Shown here one piece after another: positions 1 through 6,094 of a stretch of DNA of 39,330 bases. Source of the stretch: a virus; the IMG/VR virus record IMGVR_UViG_3300012930_000020, positions 1 through 39,330 of that record. One strand, given 5' to 3'. Under the pieces are notes generated by a model, which saw nothing but the letters and a program-made list of their open reading frames with translations, made no database searches and was not told the DNA's origin. Each line of letters begins with the position of its first letter. Position 1 is the first letter of the stretch. The translations under genes and the position numbers were made by a program.

Positions 1-33
1 TGCAGCGCGCGGGGGCTGGTCGGGCACCCGTGA
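1..33 (+). CDS. C-terminal tail of an unidentified gene (5' part outside window)
   Basis: The window opens inside a reading frame of ten codons, all ending in G or C, that stops with TGA at 31-33. That codon bias matches the confident genes of this window. The stop overlaps a GTG as GTGA, the junction used throughout this genome. Too little is left to identify a product. Confidence 0.35.
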   Translation, partial: CSARGLVGHP

Positions 34-95
34 AGCGCGTGCGGATACTGCAGGGGGCCCCTCAGGGTCGTGCTACTCCCTCCGCTGATCGATGA
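30..95 (+). CDS. possible 21-residue coupled peptide
   Basis: A GTG at 30 overlaps the preceding stop as GTGA. The frame runs 21 codons, is basic at its N-terminus (MKRVRILQG), and ends in a TGA that overlaps the next ATG as ATGA (92-95). The two coupling junctions are the only support. Codon bias is weaker than in confident genes, so this may be chance. Confidence 0.2.
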   Translation: MKRVRILQGAPQGRATPSADR

Positions 96-283
96 CCGTA
101 CGCACCCGAGGGTATCTTCTGTTGACGGTTCGCCCGCGGACCGCCTCTGCGATGCCCTCTCTCTCATGCCGAGGTCGCGAGAGTCTGACCACCGAGCTCC
201 CTCGCACCGCAATTTTTTTCTTCGAGCTCTCCCCACCTCTCGACCAGGTGACCTCGGTGCGGGCGGCAGAGTATACCTGGTAG
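92..283 (+). CDS. possible 63-residue hypothetical protein
   Basis: This frame starts at an ATG overlapping the previous stop and ends just before the first start-associated promoter. Its third-position GC is only moderate and I recognise no motif. A T-run at 213-219 encodes part of an Ile-Phe-Phe-Phe stretch. The stretch 1-325 is otherwise empty apart from the promoter at 290-318. Confidence 0.28.
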   Translation: MTVRTRGYLLLTVRPRTASAMPSLSCRGRESLTTELPRTAIFFFELSPPLDQVTSVRAAEYTW

Positions 284-289
284 TTCTGG

Positions 290-325
290 TTGACGTCGTC
301 ACCAGGATGTGCCACGATCTCGCAT
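290..325 (+). promoter_or_regulatory. start-associated leaderless promoter, copy 1
   Basis: TTGACG (290-295), a 17-nt spacer beginning tcGTCACCA and carrying GTG near its end, a -10-like CACGAT (313-318), then 7 nt to the ATG at 326. Five other copies share TTGAC, GTCACCA and GTG at identical spacing. TGAC-nnn-GTCA is an inverted repeat inside the promoter, so an operator may be built in. Confidence 0.7.
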
Positions 326-838
326 ATGGGAACGAAGGCAGACTTCTACGTCGGGACGAGGCTCGGAGCTGAGTGGGTCGGGAGCGTCGGCTACGACGGC
401 CACCCAGACCGTGACCTCCGGCGCCGCCTGAGCAGGGTCCGCACGGAGCGCGGGTTCCGGTCCTCGGTCGCCGCGCTGCTCAGCGAACCGCGGCGCGAGC
501 CAACACTTCCCGGCGAGGGCTGGCCGTGGCCGTGGGAGGACAGCCACTGCTCGGACTACGTGTACGCGTACGTCCAGACGCCTCGGAGCTCTCGAGGGCT
601 CGGGACGGTGCTGGTCCTGTGTGGGGTATCTTCTCCGAAGTGGGAGACGTTCTCCGAGCTCGACCGTCGGTGGCGTCGTCAGCCGCTCACGGTGGCAGCC
701 GAGAGGTGCCCGACCTGCGGGGAGCTGGTGGCGAGCCCGAGGGTCGAGCTGCCGGACATGTCCGAACGAAGGGCGAGCCGAGAGGTCGTCCTGTCCAAGA
801 GCGGCCTCGTGTTCCTCAAGCTGCCCAGTTCAAGTTGA
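326..838 (+). CDS. TKADFYVG-family phage/bacterial accessory protein
   Basis: The 170-residue protein begins MGTKADFYVG, continues with AEWVGSVGYDGHPD and carries LPGEGWPWPWEDS near residues 70-85. I recognise this as a widespread small-protein family of phages and bacteria (TKADFYVG...AEWLGSIAWDG...GWPWPWDDS), with no established biochemical role that I know of. I chose the ATG at 326 rather than the upstream in-frame GTG because it lies 7 nt after the -10 element of a repeated promoter and begins exactly where the family does. No Shine-Dalgarno is present, as expected for a leaderless mRNA. The C-terminal 50 residues, including a Cys-x-x-Cys, are less typical. Confidence 0.75.
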   Translation: MGTKADFYVGTRLGAEWVGSVGYDGHPDRDLRRRLSRVRTERGFRSSVAALLSEPRREPTLPGEGWPWPWEDSHCSDYVYAYVQTPRSSRGLGTVLVLCGVSSPKWETFSELDRRWRRQPLTVAAERCPTCGELVASPRVELPDMSERRASREVVLSKSGLVFLKLPSSS

Positions 839-869
839 CGACGTCACCAGAGTGTGGGACGCTCCGCGC
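835..869 (+). promoter_or_regulatory. start-associated leaderless promoter, copy 2
   Basis: TTGACG (835-840), a 17-nt spacer with acGTCACCA and GTG, GACGCT (858-863), then 6 nt to the ATG at 870. The TGA at 836-838 of the preceding gene lies inside the -35 hexamer. Confidence 0.7.
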
Positions 870-1577
870 ATGACGACGAACAAGGAACAGGAACTCCGCG
901 CTGCGCTGCGCACGCTGCTCGATTCTGTAGACTATATGACTGGGGCGTGTCGGTCGAGCGAGCAGGTCGGTGCAGTGCTACCCAGTGTCGTGATCGTGAA
1001 CGCGAAGAAGGCGCTCGACGCGTCTGAGGACCGGCAGGATCCCGAGCGTGGCGACCAAGATGACGCTCGACGAGGTCAACGTCCCGGTACTGGAGAACCC
1101 GAGGCTCCGAAGAACGTCGGGTATGCGAAGGCGTGGGTGAGCGGGCCGCTGCGGGTCACCGACCAGCTGTTCCCTCCCGAGACGACGAAGTTCGCGTTCG
1201 ACCGGGCCGACGCGCTCGGGTCGTTCACCCTGTGCCTGTACTGGCGCGAGCAGGTCGACGTGTCGTCCGGCACGAAGGTCTATTGGGTCGACTTCGAGCT
1301 GTTCGAGGTCCGAGGCGCGCGGGCCGACGCGGTCCTCGAGTACCAGCGGCGCGGCGCGGTCGTCATGGACGACGCGGTGACCGACCTGTCCGAGGCGGAG
1401 GTCGCCGCCGCTGGGTTCGTGAAGTGGGACGGCTGCACCCAGCTCCAGGTCGCCGACGTCCACGTCGACCACAGGAGCGAGCTCCGCCGGCTGACCTGGG
1501 CGGTGTCCGAGGCGCGTCGTCGCTGCGCGCTGATCATGATGTGGTCGGACGTTGCCGTCGAGTACGCGGCCGACTAG
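870..1577 (+). CDS. hypothetical protein, possibly frame-disturbed in the middle
   Basis: The 235-residue frame starts directly after promoter copy 2. An N-terminal helical part (about 1-50) and a C-terminal part (about 90-235, rich in Trp, Phe and acidic residues) look like real coding sequence with G/C third positions. Between about 1046 and 1100 the bias moves to the +1 frame, which reads VATKMTLDEVNVPVLENP from a GTG at 1048, while this frame gives a charged linker of poor codons. Either it is a real linker, two genes have fused, or two compensating indels are present. I do not recognise either half. Confidence 0.6.
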   Translation: MTTNKEQELRAALRTLLDSVDYMTGACRSSEQVGAVLPSVVIVNAKKALDASEDRQDPERGDQDDARRGQRPGTGEPEAPKNVGYAKAWVSGPLRVTDQLFPPETTKFAFDRADALGSFTLCLYWREQVDVSSGTKVYWVDFELFEVRGARADAVLEYQRRGAVVMDDAVTDLSEAEVAAAGFVKWDGCTQLQVADVHVDHRSELRRLTWAVSEARRRCALIMMWSDVAVEYAAD

Positions 1578-1586
1578 CCTTCGGGG
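1552..1586 (+). promoter_or_regulatory. leaderless promoter of the lipoprotein gene
   Basis: TTGCCG (1552-1557), 17 nt, TAGCCT (1575-1580), then 6 nt to the ATG at 1587. The geometry equals that of the start-associated promoters, but the GTCACCA spacer motif is missing, so it probably belongs to a separate regulatory class. The -10 contains the stop codon of the preceding gene. Confidence 0.5.
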
Positions 1587-1877
1587 ATGCTGATCAAGAC
1601 GACGACCATGGCAGCCGTCCTCGCGCTGTCCGTGACTGCCTCCTGCGCCGCACCTCCAGGTCAGGTCGACGCCGCGCTGGGCGAGGTCTCGCAGTCGCTG
1701 ACGTGCTTCAACATCCACTGCGCCGGCGCGAACTCTCCCGCCAGTCGGCTCCAGTGCATGATCAACTGCGGCACCGACGCCGTGCACTGCCACGACTGCG
1801 GGGCGTTCGACCACACGCCCGGCTGCGCGGGAGACCCGACGCAGTCCGTGTGCGCGGCCGGCATCGAGGACCCGTAG
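1587..1877 (+). CDS. small secreted Cys-rich lipoprotein
   Basis: A 96-residue protein with a classical export signal: basic N-terminus (MLIKTTT), a hydrophobic core of about 12 residues, then TASC as a lipobox-like cleavage site with Cys20 as lipid anchor. The mature part of about 76 residues carries eight further cysteines, two histidines near CHDC and little else, which fits a disulfide-knotted extracytoplasmic domain. The mature N-terminus (GEVSQSL) resembles myxobacterial lipoproteins. The likely role is at the surface of the infected cell, for example superinfection exclusion, but this is inference from location only. It is transcribed from its own leaderless promoter. Confidence 0.75.
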   Translation: MLIKTTTMAAVLALSVTASCAAPPGQVDAALGEVSQSLTCFNIHCAGANSPASRLQCMINCGTDAVHCHDCGAFDHTPGCAGDPTQSVCAAGIEDP

Positions 1878-1883
1878 CACTTG

Positions 1884-1919
1884 TTGACAACGTCACCACG
1901 ACGTGAGAACCTGCCGCCC
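1884..1919 (+). promoter_or_regulatory. start-associated leaderless promoter, copy 3
   Basis: TTGACA (1884-1889), a 17-nt spacer acGTCACCA-cgac-GTGa, GAACCT (1907-1912), then 7 nt to the ATG at 1920. The -35 is a perfect consensus. Confidence 0.75.
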
Positions 1920-2156
1920 ATGCACAAGATCACGGAAGACGACGCCAAGGTCACGGTCACCACGACCCTGGCGAAGCTCAAGGCGTTCGAGAACGCGACG
2001 GTTGAGATGGCCGACACCCGGTACCAGGCCCGGATGGCCTGGCACGCTGCCAAGAGCGCACAGGTCGACTACGAGCAGAAGCTCAAGGAGGAAACCGCCG
2101 CGAACGACGCCCAGGTCGCCGCGGCGGCGGCTCTCCGCGGCGATGGTGGTCGATGA
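1920..2156 (+). CDS. small helical hypothetical protein
   Basis: A 78-residue, Ala/Lys/Glu-rich protein predicted to be almost entirely alpha-helical (LAKLKAFENATVEMADTRYQ, then KSAQVDYEQKLKEETAANDA). It starts at the ATG that follows promoter copy 3. It is the first gene of a two-gene unit and overlaps the next start as ATGA. No family recognised. Confidence 0.7.
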   Translation: MHKITEDDAKVTVTTTLAKLKAFENATVEMADTRYQARMAWHAAKSAQVDYEQKLKEETAANDAQVAAAAALRGDGGR

Positions 2157-2461
2157 CCGACCTCAAAGACAAGTTCGACGCGTACAGGGCCAGGGCCATG
2201 GCGGCGAACGAGGGACCATTCGCCGCCATGAGCGCCGGCTACGCGGCGCTGAAGGCGCTCATACGGGACGACTGGCCTGAGATCGGCAGCGCGCTCGCCG
2301 CTGACTCAGTGAGGTACCGAGAGGTCGGCCACGGTCACCGGGACGGCTCGCTGGTCGAGCTCGTCTACTCGGTCGGCACCGAGGCGCTCGGGTGGCGCAC
2401 CTACGAGATGACCTACAACCAGGACTCTCGGGCATGGGTCCCGACGAAGAGGGCCGAGTGA
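2153..2461 (+). CDS. hypothetical protein, coupled to upstream gene
   Basis: A 102-residue soluble protein starting at an ATG that overlaps the upstream stop (2153-2156). The N-terminal half is helical; the C-terminal half alternates short strands (ELVYSVGTEALGWRTYEMTY), suggesting an alpha+beta fold. No catalytic motif seen. The coupling implies it is made in fixed ratio with the 78-residue protein. Confidence 0.7.
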   Translation: MTDLKDKFDAYRARAMAANEGPFAAMSAGYAALKALIRDDWPEIGSALAADSVRYREVGHGHRDGSLVELVYSVGTEALGWRTYEMTYNQDSRAWVPTKRAE

Positions 2462-2486
2462 CTTGGCGGACCGCGGCGCGTTAACG

Positions 2487-2523
2487 TTGACAACGTCACC
2501 ACTACGTGGTGTGCTCGTCGCTC
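2487..2523 (+). promoter_or_regulatory. start-associated leaderless promoter, copy 4
   Basis: TTGACA (2487-2492), a 17-nt spacer acGTCACCA-ctac-GTGg, TGTGCT (2510-2515), then 8 nt to the ATG at 2524. It has the poorest -10 of the set, but the spacer motif is intact. Confidence 0.65.
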
Positions 2524-2958
2524 ATGAGATTCAAAGAAGACGGCCACCTCGTCCTGTACCGACACGACCTCCTGCCCGAGCATCAGGATGGTCCGCCGCT
2601 CTCGCTCCTGCCTGAACACTTCACTATCCAGGTGCGCCAGGCGGCTACGATGGTGAGCTCGCTCTATACGGTGACGTACAGTGACGACGTGCACCTTGTA
2701 GACCTCACCAAGTGGTTCCACGCCGTCGATGCCGACCTCAGGCGCCGCCATCACACCATGGCGTGCGAGCTGGCTGACGCCAGGCGGCTCATCAAAAAGT
2801 TCAACGACGGGGTGGTGCGGGTCGTGGAGGCCCTCGGTCTCCAACCCAGCGGAGCCGACTTCGACGCGATGATCTACCACATCGAGCGGTTGCGGCTGCG
2901 CGCGGATCAGCAGTTCTTACAGATAGTGCTGGGCTCGCCGGCTGGCCTGACGCCATGA
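2524..2958 (+). CDS. hypothetical protein with coiled-coil C-terminal half
   Basis: A 144-residue protein. Residues 1-75 form a mixed region (HLVLYRHDLL, SSLYTVTYSDDVHLVDLTKW); from about 76 on it is helical and charged (AVDADLRRRHHTMACELADA). The start is the ATG 8 nt after promoter copy 4, not the in-frame GTG 18 nt earlier, which would lie inside the promoter. It overlaps the next small gene as ATGA. Function unknown. Confidence 0.7.
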   Translation: MRFKEDGHLVLYRHDLLPEHQDGPPLSLLPEHFTIQVRQAATMVSSLYTVTYSDDVHLVDLTKWFHAVDADLRRRHHTMACELADARRLIKKFNDGVVRVVEALGLQPSGADFDAMIYHIERLRLRADQQFLQIVLGSPAGLTP

Positions 2959-3116
2959 GGCCGAGGTGTGTTGCCTGCGGGTCGCAAGGGCACGAGGCGG
3001 TCCATGACGACGGGTTGTCGGTCGCAGACGCGGCGCGCTCCTACTGAGTCGCTAAGTGGGAAGTCTACCGCGCAATCAAAAAGATGTACTCAGGGGACAT
3101 CAGGCACCGCCGGTAG
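2955..3116 (+). pseudogene. small Cys-motif/helix-turn-helix gene interrupted by an in-frame UGA
   Basis: The ATG at 2955 overlaps the previous stop. The frame reads a CxxC-x4-H segment (CVACGSQGH), then LSVADAARSY, a TGA at 3045-3047, and continues in the same frame as VAKWEVYRAIKKMYSGDIRH to a TAG at 3114-3116. Joined across the UGA this is a standard helix-turn-helix, in which Gly normally occupies the turn (AARSY-G-VAKWEVYRAI); GGA to TGA is one substitution. As written it makes a 30-residue peptide without the recognition helix. It could be a nonsense mutation, a sequencing error or readthrough. Confidence 0.6.
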
Positions 3117-3119
3117 TTG

Positions 3120-3154
3120 TTGACAACGTCACCAAAGTGTGGGAACCTCCTTCT
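3120..3154 (+). promoter_or_regulatory. start-associated leaderless promoter, copy 5
   Basis: TTGACA (3120-3125), a 17-nt spacer acGTCACCA-aagt-GTGg, GAACCT (3143-3148), then 6 nt to the ATG at 3155. It heads the five-gene coupled unit that contains the membrane sensor. Confidence 0.75.
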
Positions 3155-3514
3155 ATGAAGACGAGATCGATCGTGGAGGACGTCTCAGGCTCCCTCAACC
3201 GGAGGTACTTCGCCGAGGTGGAGGTCGACAACGATATCAACGTACGCCGCGAGGGTCACAGCACCGCGGAGGCCGCGCAGAAGGTCGTCGCCTCCATCAG
3301 GTACCAGGCCGACGCCGCGGAGCGCAAGTTCGTCGAGTCCGGCGTGCTGCTGAAGACGGACCCGTCGTCGGGGCAGCGGTTGGAGGACACCGCGCGGGCG
3401 CTCGGCTGGCGGACGGACTGGTCGAACGGCGACGTCCCTTACTCGTGGGACGAGGTTCTGGAGCGGGTCAGGTACCTGTCGACGGATTTCATCCGCTCGG
3501 GTAAGAAGCCGTGA
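3155..3514 (+). CDS. hypothetical protein, first gene of the sensor operon
   Basis: A 119-residue soluble protein. It starts with a strand-rich segment (RRYFAEVEVDNDINVRREGH) followed by helices (TAEAAQKVVASIRYQADAAE) and a Trp-rich C-terminus. It is translated from the A of the ATG 6 nt after promoter copy 5, and its stop overlaps the next start as GTGA. Not recognised. Confidence 0.7.
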   Translation: MKTRSIVEDVSGSLNRRYFAEVEVDNDINVRREGHSTAEAAQKVVASIRYQADAAERKFVESGVLLKTDPSSGQRLEDTARALGWRTDWSNGDVPYSWDEVLERVRYLSTDFIRSGKKP

Positions 3515-3783
3515 AGACGACGACGTTCTTCGGCGAGGAGGTCGGCGACGTCTCGCGTGACCAAGAACCTCAGGTCGCGGAGCTCGTACGGCTCCGCGAT
3601 GAGAAGGCGAGGCTCGAGGCGGAGGTCGCCGAACTGCGGGCTACGGTGGAACGCCGAGACGTGCGGATCGAGCAGCTCTACGCTCGGCACAGGTCCGTCG
3701 TCCGCGAGGTCGGGTTGGCCCTCGGGCAGGGGCTCGCTGCGGTCGCAGCGGCTCAGCGTGCCATGGACGGGTTGCTATCGTGA
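3511..3783 (+). CDS. coiled-coil small protein
   Basis: A 90-residue protein whose residues 20-60 form a clear heptad-type coiled coil (VAELVRLRDEKARLEAEVAE), followed by a helical Ala-rich tail. The GTG start overlaps the preceding stop. It could oligomerise or bind a partner in the same operon. No family recognised. Confidence 0.65.
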   Translation: MKTTTFFGEEVGDVSRDQEPQVAELVRLRDEKARLEAEVAELRATVERRDVRIEQLYARHRSVVREVGLALGQGLAAVAAAQRAMDGLLS

Positions 3784-4184
3784 GCGACCTGGTCAGGGCC
3801 CGCACCGTCTACCGGACGGTGGCACTCGACGACCGGGCGCGGGAGCTGTTCGGCAACGACGTGGAGGGAGGCCCGACCGCCGCCATCGCCGACCTCCTGG
3901 CCGCGGGGCAGGAGACCCGCGCGATCGTCCGGCTGGCGCGGTGCTGCGAGGCGTGCTTCCGCGGAGACGCGTCCCTGTCCGACACTCCTCCGGCATACTA
4001 CGCCAGCTGGGCGCCGAAGAAGGCCAGGCGGGAGGAGACCGCCACGGTGAGGCCCGCTGCCGGGGCGAAGTTCTGGCGCGGCGTCATCGACGAGAAGGTC
4101 CTCGCCGCCAAGGTCGACATGGAGAGGCGCCGAGCGGCCACCGACGATGACAACAGCAACAAGAAGAACGGAGACAACCAGTGA
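3780..4184 (+). CDS. hypothetical protein of the sensor operon
   Basis: A 134-residue protein with an N-terminal helical domain (ELFGNDVEGGPTAAIADLLA; RAIVRLARCCEACF) carrying a CCxxC cluster at about 59-63, and a highly charged disordered tail (DDDNSNKKNGDNQ). GTGA coupling on both sides. No function can be assigned. Confidence 0.65.
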   Translation: MSDLVRARTVYRTVALDDRARELFGNDVEGGPTAAIADLLAAGQETRAIVRLARCCEACFRGDASLSDTPPAYYASWAPKKARREETATVRPAAGAKFWRGVIDEKVLAAKVDMERRRAATDDDNSNKKNGDNQ

Positions 4185-5110
4185 AGTTCAAGTTCCAGCG
4201 GCTCAGTAACCAGGTCACCGCGGTCCTCGCCGTCGTCGTCCTCACTTCGACCGCGGTGGTCGGCTCGGTCATCGTGTGGTCCGAGTCTCGCCGCGACGAG
4301 CAGGACGTGCTCGACACGGCCCGCGCCGTCGCGGCGGGGCTGTCGCAGCTCTGCGGGACGACGCTCGAGGCTGGGGTAGACGGCGGGTACCTGACGACGG
4401 GTGACCTGTTCGATGGCAGGCTCGACCTGATCCCGGGCGCGAACACGGTCGACGGCACCGGCAAGCTCGAGGAGAAGCACTACCACCGCGGGTACGACTG
4501 GTACACCGACCGCGTGTGGGTCCGGCCGTTCGACGCGGCGCTCGCTAGCTCACCCGACTTCATGTACACGATCTGCAACGACGCCGACGGGTACATCCCA
4601 ACGAGCAACAGCGTCTCGATGCAGCCTCCAGGCAAGGGTCCGTTCCGGGCGAAGCGGTGGGACGAGCTGCGCACGCCGATGCACCTCGCCGCGGCGCACA
4701 GCCTGGAGCCCTACCTCGTGCAGCCGTACCTCCGGGAGGGGCGCTGGGCATGGGACGTGTCCGTCCCGATCTCCGTCAAGGGTCGCCACTGGGGCGCGGC
4801 GCGCGTCGGGGTCAGTCAGGACAGGATCTCCGAGCGGAGGTGGAGGCTTGCCCTGGCGCTGGCCGGCATGCTGCTCGCGGCCGGGGCGCTGACCATCGAG
4901 GTCGGCAGGCGGGTCGTCCGCCGTGCCACGACCCCTCTCAGCGACCTGGCGGCCACGGCACACGCGGTCAGCGTCGGCGAGGACAAGGAGGAGGACGCCG
5001 TGCCTGGGCTGGACAGGACCGACGAGGTCGGCCAGATGTCCAGGTCCGTGAGGCGGCTCAGGATCAGCATGCGGGCGGCCATGAGGCGGATCGACGGAGA
5101 CGGGGTGTGA
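4181..5110 (+). CDS. orphan chemoreceptor-like membrane sensor with terminal HAMP domain
   Basis: 309 residues with receptor architecture: short cytoplasmic basic N-terminus, TM1 at about 12-33, an extracytoplasmic domain of about 185 residues, TM2 at about 221-243, and a HAMP domain at about 247-303 with the conserved Pro (TTPLSDL) and DEVG at 281-284. The sensor region has motifs typical of methyl-accepting chemotaxis proteins: DADGYIPTSN near 134-143 and WDVSVPISVKGRHWGAARVG near 190-212. The protein ends right after HAMP: no MCP signalling hairpin, histidine kinase or cyclase follows. Such a truncated receptor could join host receptor arrays or titrate a ligand or partner. It is fourth in a coupled five-gene unit. 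Sensor and HAMP assignments are firm; function is inferred. Confidence 0.85.
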   Translation: MKFKFQRLSNQVTAVLAVVVLTSTAVVGSVIVWSESRRDEQDVLDTARAVAAGLSQLCGTTLEAGVDGGYLTTGDLFDGRLDLIPGANTVDGTGKLEEKHYHRGYDWYTDRVWVRPFDAALASSPDFMYTICNDADGYIPTSNSVSMQPPGKGPFRAKRWDELRTPMHLAAAHSLEPYLVQPYLREGRWAWDVSVPISVKGRHWGAARVGVSQDRISERRWRLALALAGMLLAAGALTIEVGRRVVRRATTPLSDLAATAHAVSVGEDKEEDAVPGLDRTDEVGQMSRSVRRLRISMRAAMRRIDGDGV

Positions 5111-5328
5111 AGGCGTCCGCGCGTGACCACCGCGGGGCGAGGAACCCGAACGCGGTGCTGACGCCTCGCCTGGTCGGCGAGGCGAGGCGGCTCCACGCGG
5201 CCGGGTTCGGCTACGGGTTCGTCGCGCGGTGGCTCGACGTCAGCAAGAGCTGCGCGCAGGCGCTCCTGACCGGCCGGACCTGGAAACTCAGGCAGGACAA
5301 GAAGCTAGTCAGTCTTCCTCGCCGCTGA
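5107..5328 (+). CDS. small helix-turn-helix protein
   Basis: A 73-residue protein beginning with basic residues and NPNAVLT, then ARRLHAAGFGYGFVARWLDV-SKSCAQALLTGRTW. This matches the short phage HTH layout (xxNPNAKLT...IRxLxxxGxxxxxIAxxFGVSxxxVxxIxxGxxW) often found alone or beside HNH domains. The GTG overlaps the sensor gene stop, so the regulator is made with the sensor. Its last 20 nt overlap the convergent minus-strand gene. Confidence 0.7.
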   Translation: MKASARDHRGARNPNAVLTPRLVGEARRLHAAGFGYGFVARWLDVSKSCAQALLTGRTWKLRQDKKLVSLPRR

Positions 5329-5683
5329 GCTCGGCCATCTGCTCAACCTGGCCCCAGCGCTCCTCGAACTCGTCGGCCGCGACAGTCCTTCCTGTTAGTG
5401 TCGGTCGGACACCACCAGCTCTACGGAAGAAGACCTGCAGCCGCCCGGCATCATTGATCGCCAGGCGATCCAGCTCCAGACCATCCGGGACGACGTAGTT
5501 TCCCTGGTCGATGCTCCGCCTGATCGCCGCGCGCAGCTCACCCTCGGCGGCGGCGACGACCTCGGGGCTCACCTTCCGCCCGACGAACTTGCCGAGCACG
5601 TCGCGGACGACCTCGTCGAGGCAGCGCTGGCGGTCGGCCGCGTCTACCTCAGCCAACGTCAGGAGCGTCGAGGGCCGCAGCAT
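5309..5683 (-). CDS. hypothetical protein
   Basis: 124 residues, acidic, helical N-terminus (DAADRQRCLDEVVRDVLGKF) followed by EGELRAAIRRSIDQGNY-VVPDGLELDRL and a strand LQVFFRRAG. It is the second gene of a two-gene minus-strand unit, 3 nt after the HTH gene. It carries internally a 19-bp palindrome (5396-5414) nearly identical to the one at 10021. No family assigned. Confidence 0.65.
   Translation of the reverse strand: MLRPSTLLTLAEVDAADRQRCLDEVVRDVLGKFVGRKVSPEVVAAAEGELRAAIRRSIDQGNYVVPDGLELDRLAINDAGRLQVFFRRAGGVRPTLTGRTVAADEFEERWGQVEQMAELSGEED
5396..5414. promoter_or_regulatory. operator-like palindrome, copy B (inside a gene)
   Basis: TAGTGTC-GGTCG-GACACCA differs from copy A at three positions and keeps five perfectly paired inner bases per arm. 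It lies within the minus-strand hypothetical gene 5309-5683. Confidence 0.4.
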
Positions 5684-5686
5684 TGG

Positions 5687-6019
5687 TCAGTCTTCCTTGC
5701 CCGCGGCGATCCTGTTGAGCTTCTTGACGTCGATCGGCTGGGCGTTCTTCCTCGCGTACTTCTTCAGGTCGACCCCGTTCTTGCGGAGCCGGCCTGCGAT
5801 CGCGGCGGCGCTGTTGCGCTTGATGCCGAGCTTGTCGGCAACCTCCGTCACGGTGCTCGAGTTCGTCCAGGCTCGGGCGAACTCGGCGTAGTCGGGTGAA
5901 GCCCTCCGCGTGTTCGGCGGCGCGTCGTCGTCGTTCACGGTGTCGTCGGTGAGGGCGTCGTCGTCGTACGACACGCTGCTGGTCTTCTTCTTCGAGATCT
6001 TCTTCGACTTTTTCTTCAT
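5687..6019 (-). CDS. Lys-rich HTH DNA-binding protein
   Basis: 110 residues. The N-terminus is extremely basic (MKKKSKKISKKKTSS), then an acidic Asp-rich linker, then a winged-helix/HTH-like domain at about 45-95 (FARAWTNSSTVTEVADKLGI-KRNSAAAIAGRLRKNG). This resembles small phage DNA-binding proteins in which 'W..S.SV.EVA.KLG' forms the HTH. A good Shine-Dalgarno (GGAG) lies upstream of the ATG. It is divergent from thyX and a candidate regulator of that AT-rich intergenic promoter. Confidence 0.7.
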   Translation of the reverse strand: MKKKSKKISKKKTSSVSYDDDALTDDTVNDDDAPPNTRRASPDYAEFARAWTNSSTVTEVADKLGIKRNSAAAIAGRLRKNGVDLKKYARKNAQPIDVKKLNRIAAGKED

Positions 6020-6094
6020 GGTTGTCTCCGTTTCAACATATTCTTGTATACGGATCGCTTAGTAAAGCCAACGAGCAACGAGAAAGCGAAAAAT
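6020..6094. promoter_or_regulatory. AT-rich divergent promoter region (HTH gene / thyX)
   Basis: This 75-nt gap is much more AT-rich than its surroundings. On the plus strand TTGTCT (6023-6028) and TGTATA are 17 nt apart, a plausible promoter for thyX; on the minus strand TATGTT precedes the GGAG-ATG of the HTH gene. No copy of the start-associated motif is present. Confidence 0.4.

Noticed and set aside
213-219. T-run as a Rho-independent terminator
   Set aside because: Only a weak stem (GCGAG/CTCGC with a long loop) lies upstream and it is separated from the T-run by several bases.
3045-3047. UGA recoded as a sense codon genome-wide
   Set aside because: Dozens of genes here end at TGA in ATGA or GTGA overlaps, so UGA is a normal stop.
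4657-5106. Long frame leading into the HTH gene at 5107
   Set aside because: It is the shadow of the sensor gene. Only the part after GTG 5107 is codon-biased and HTH-like.
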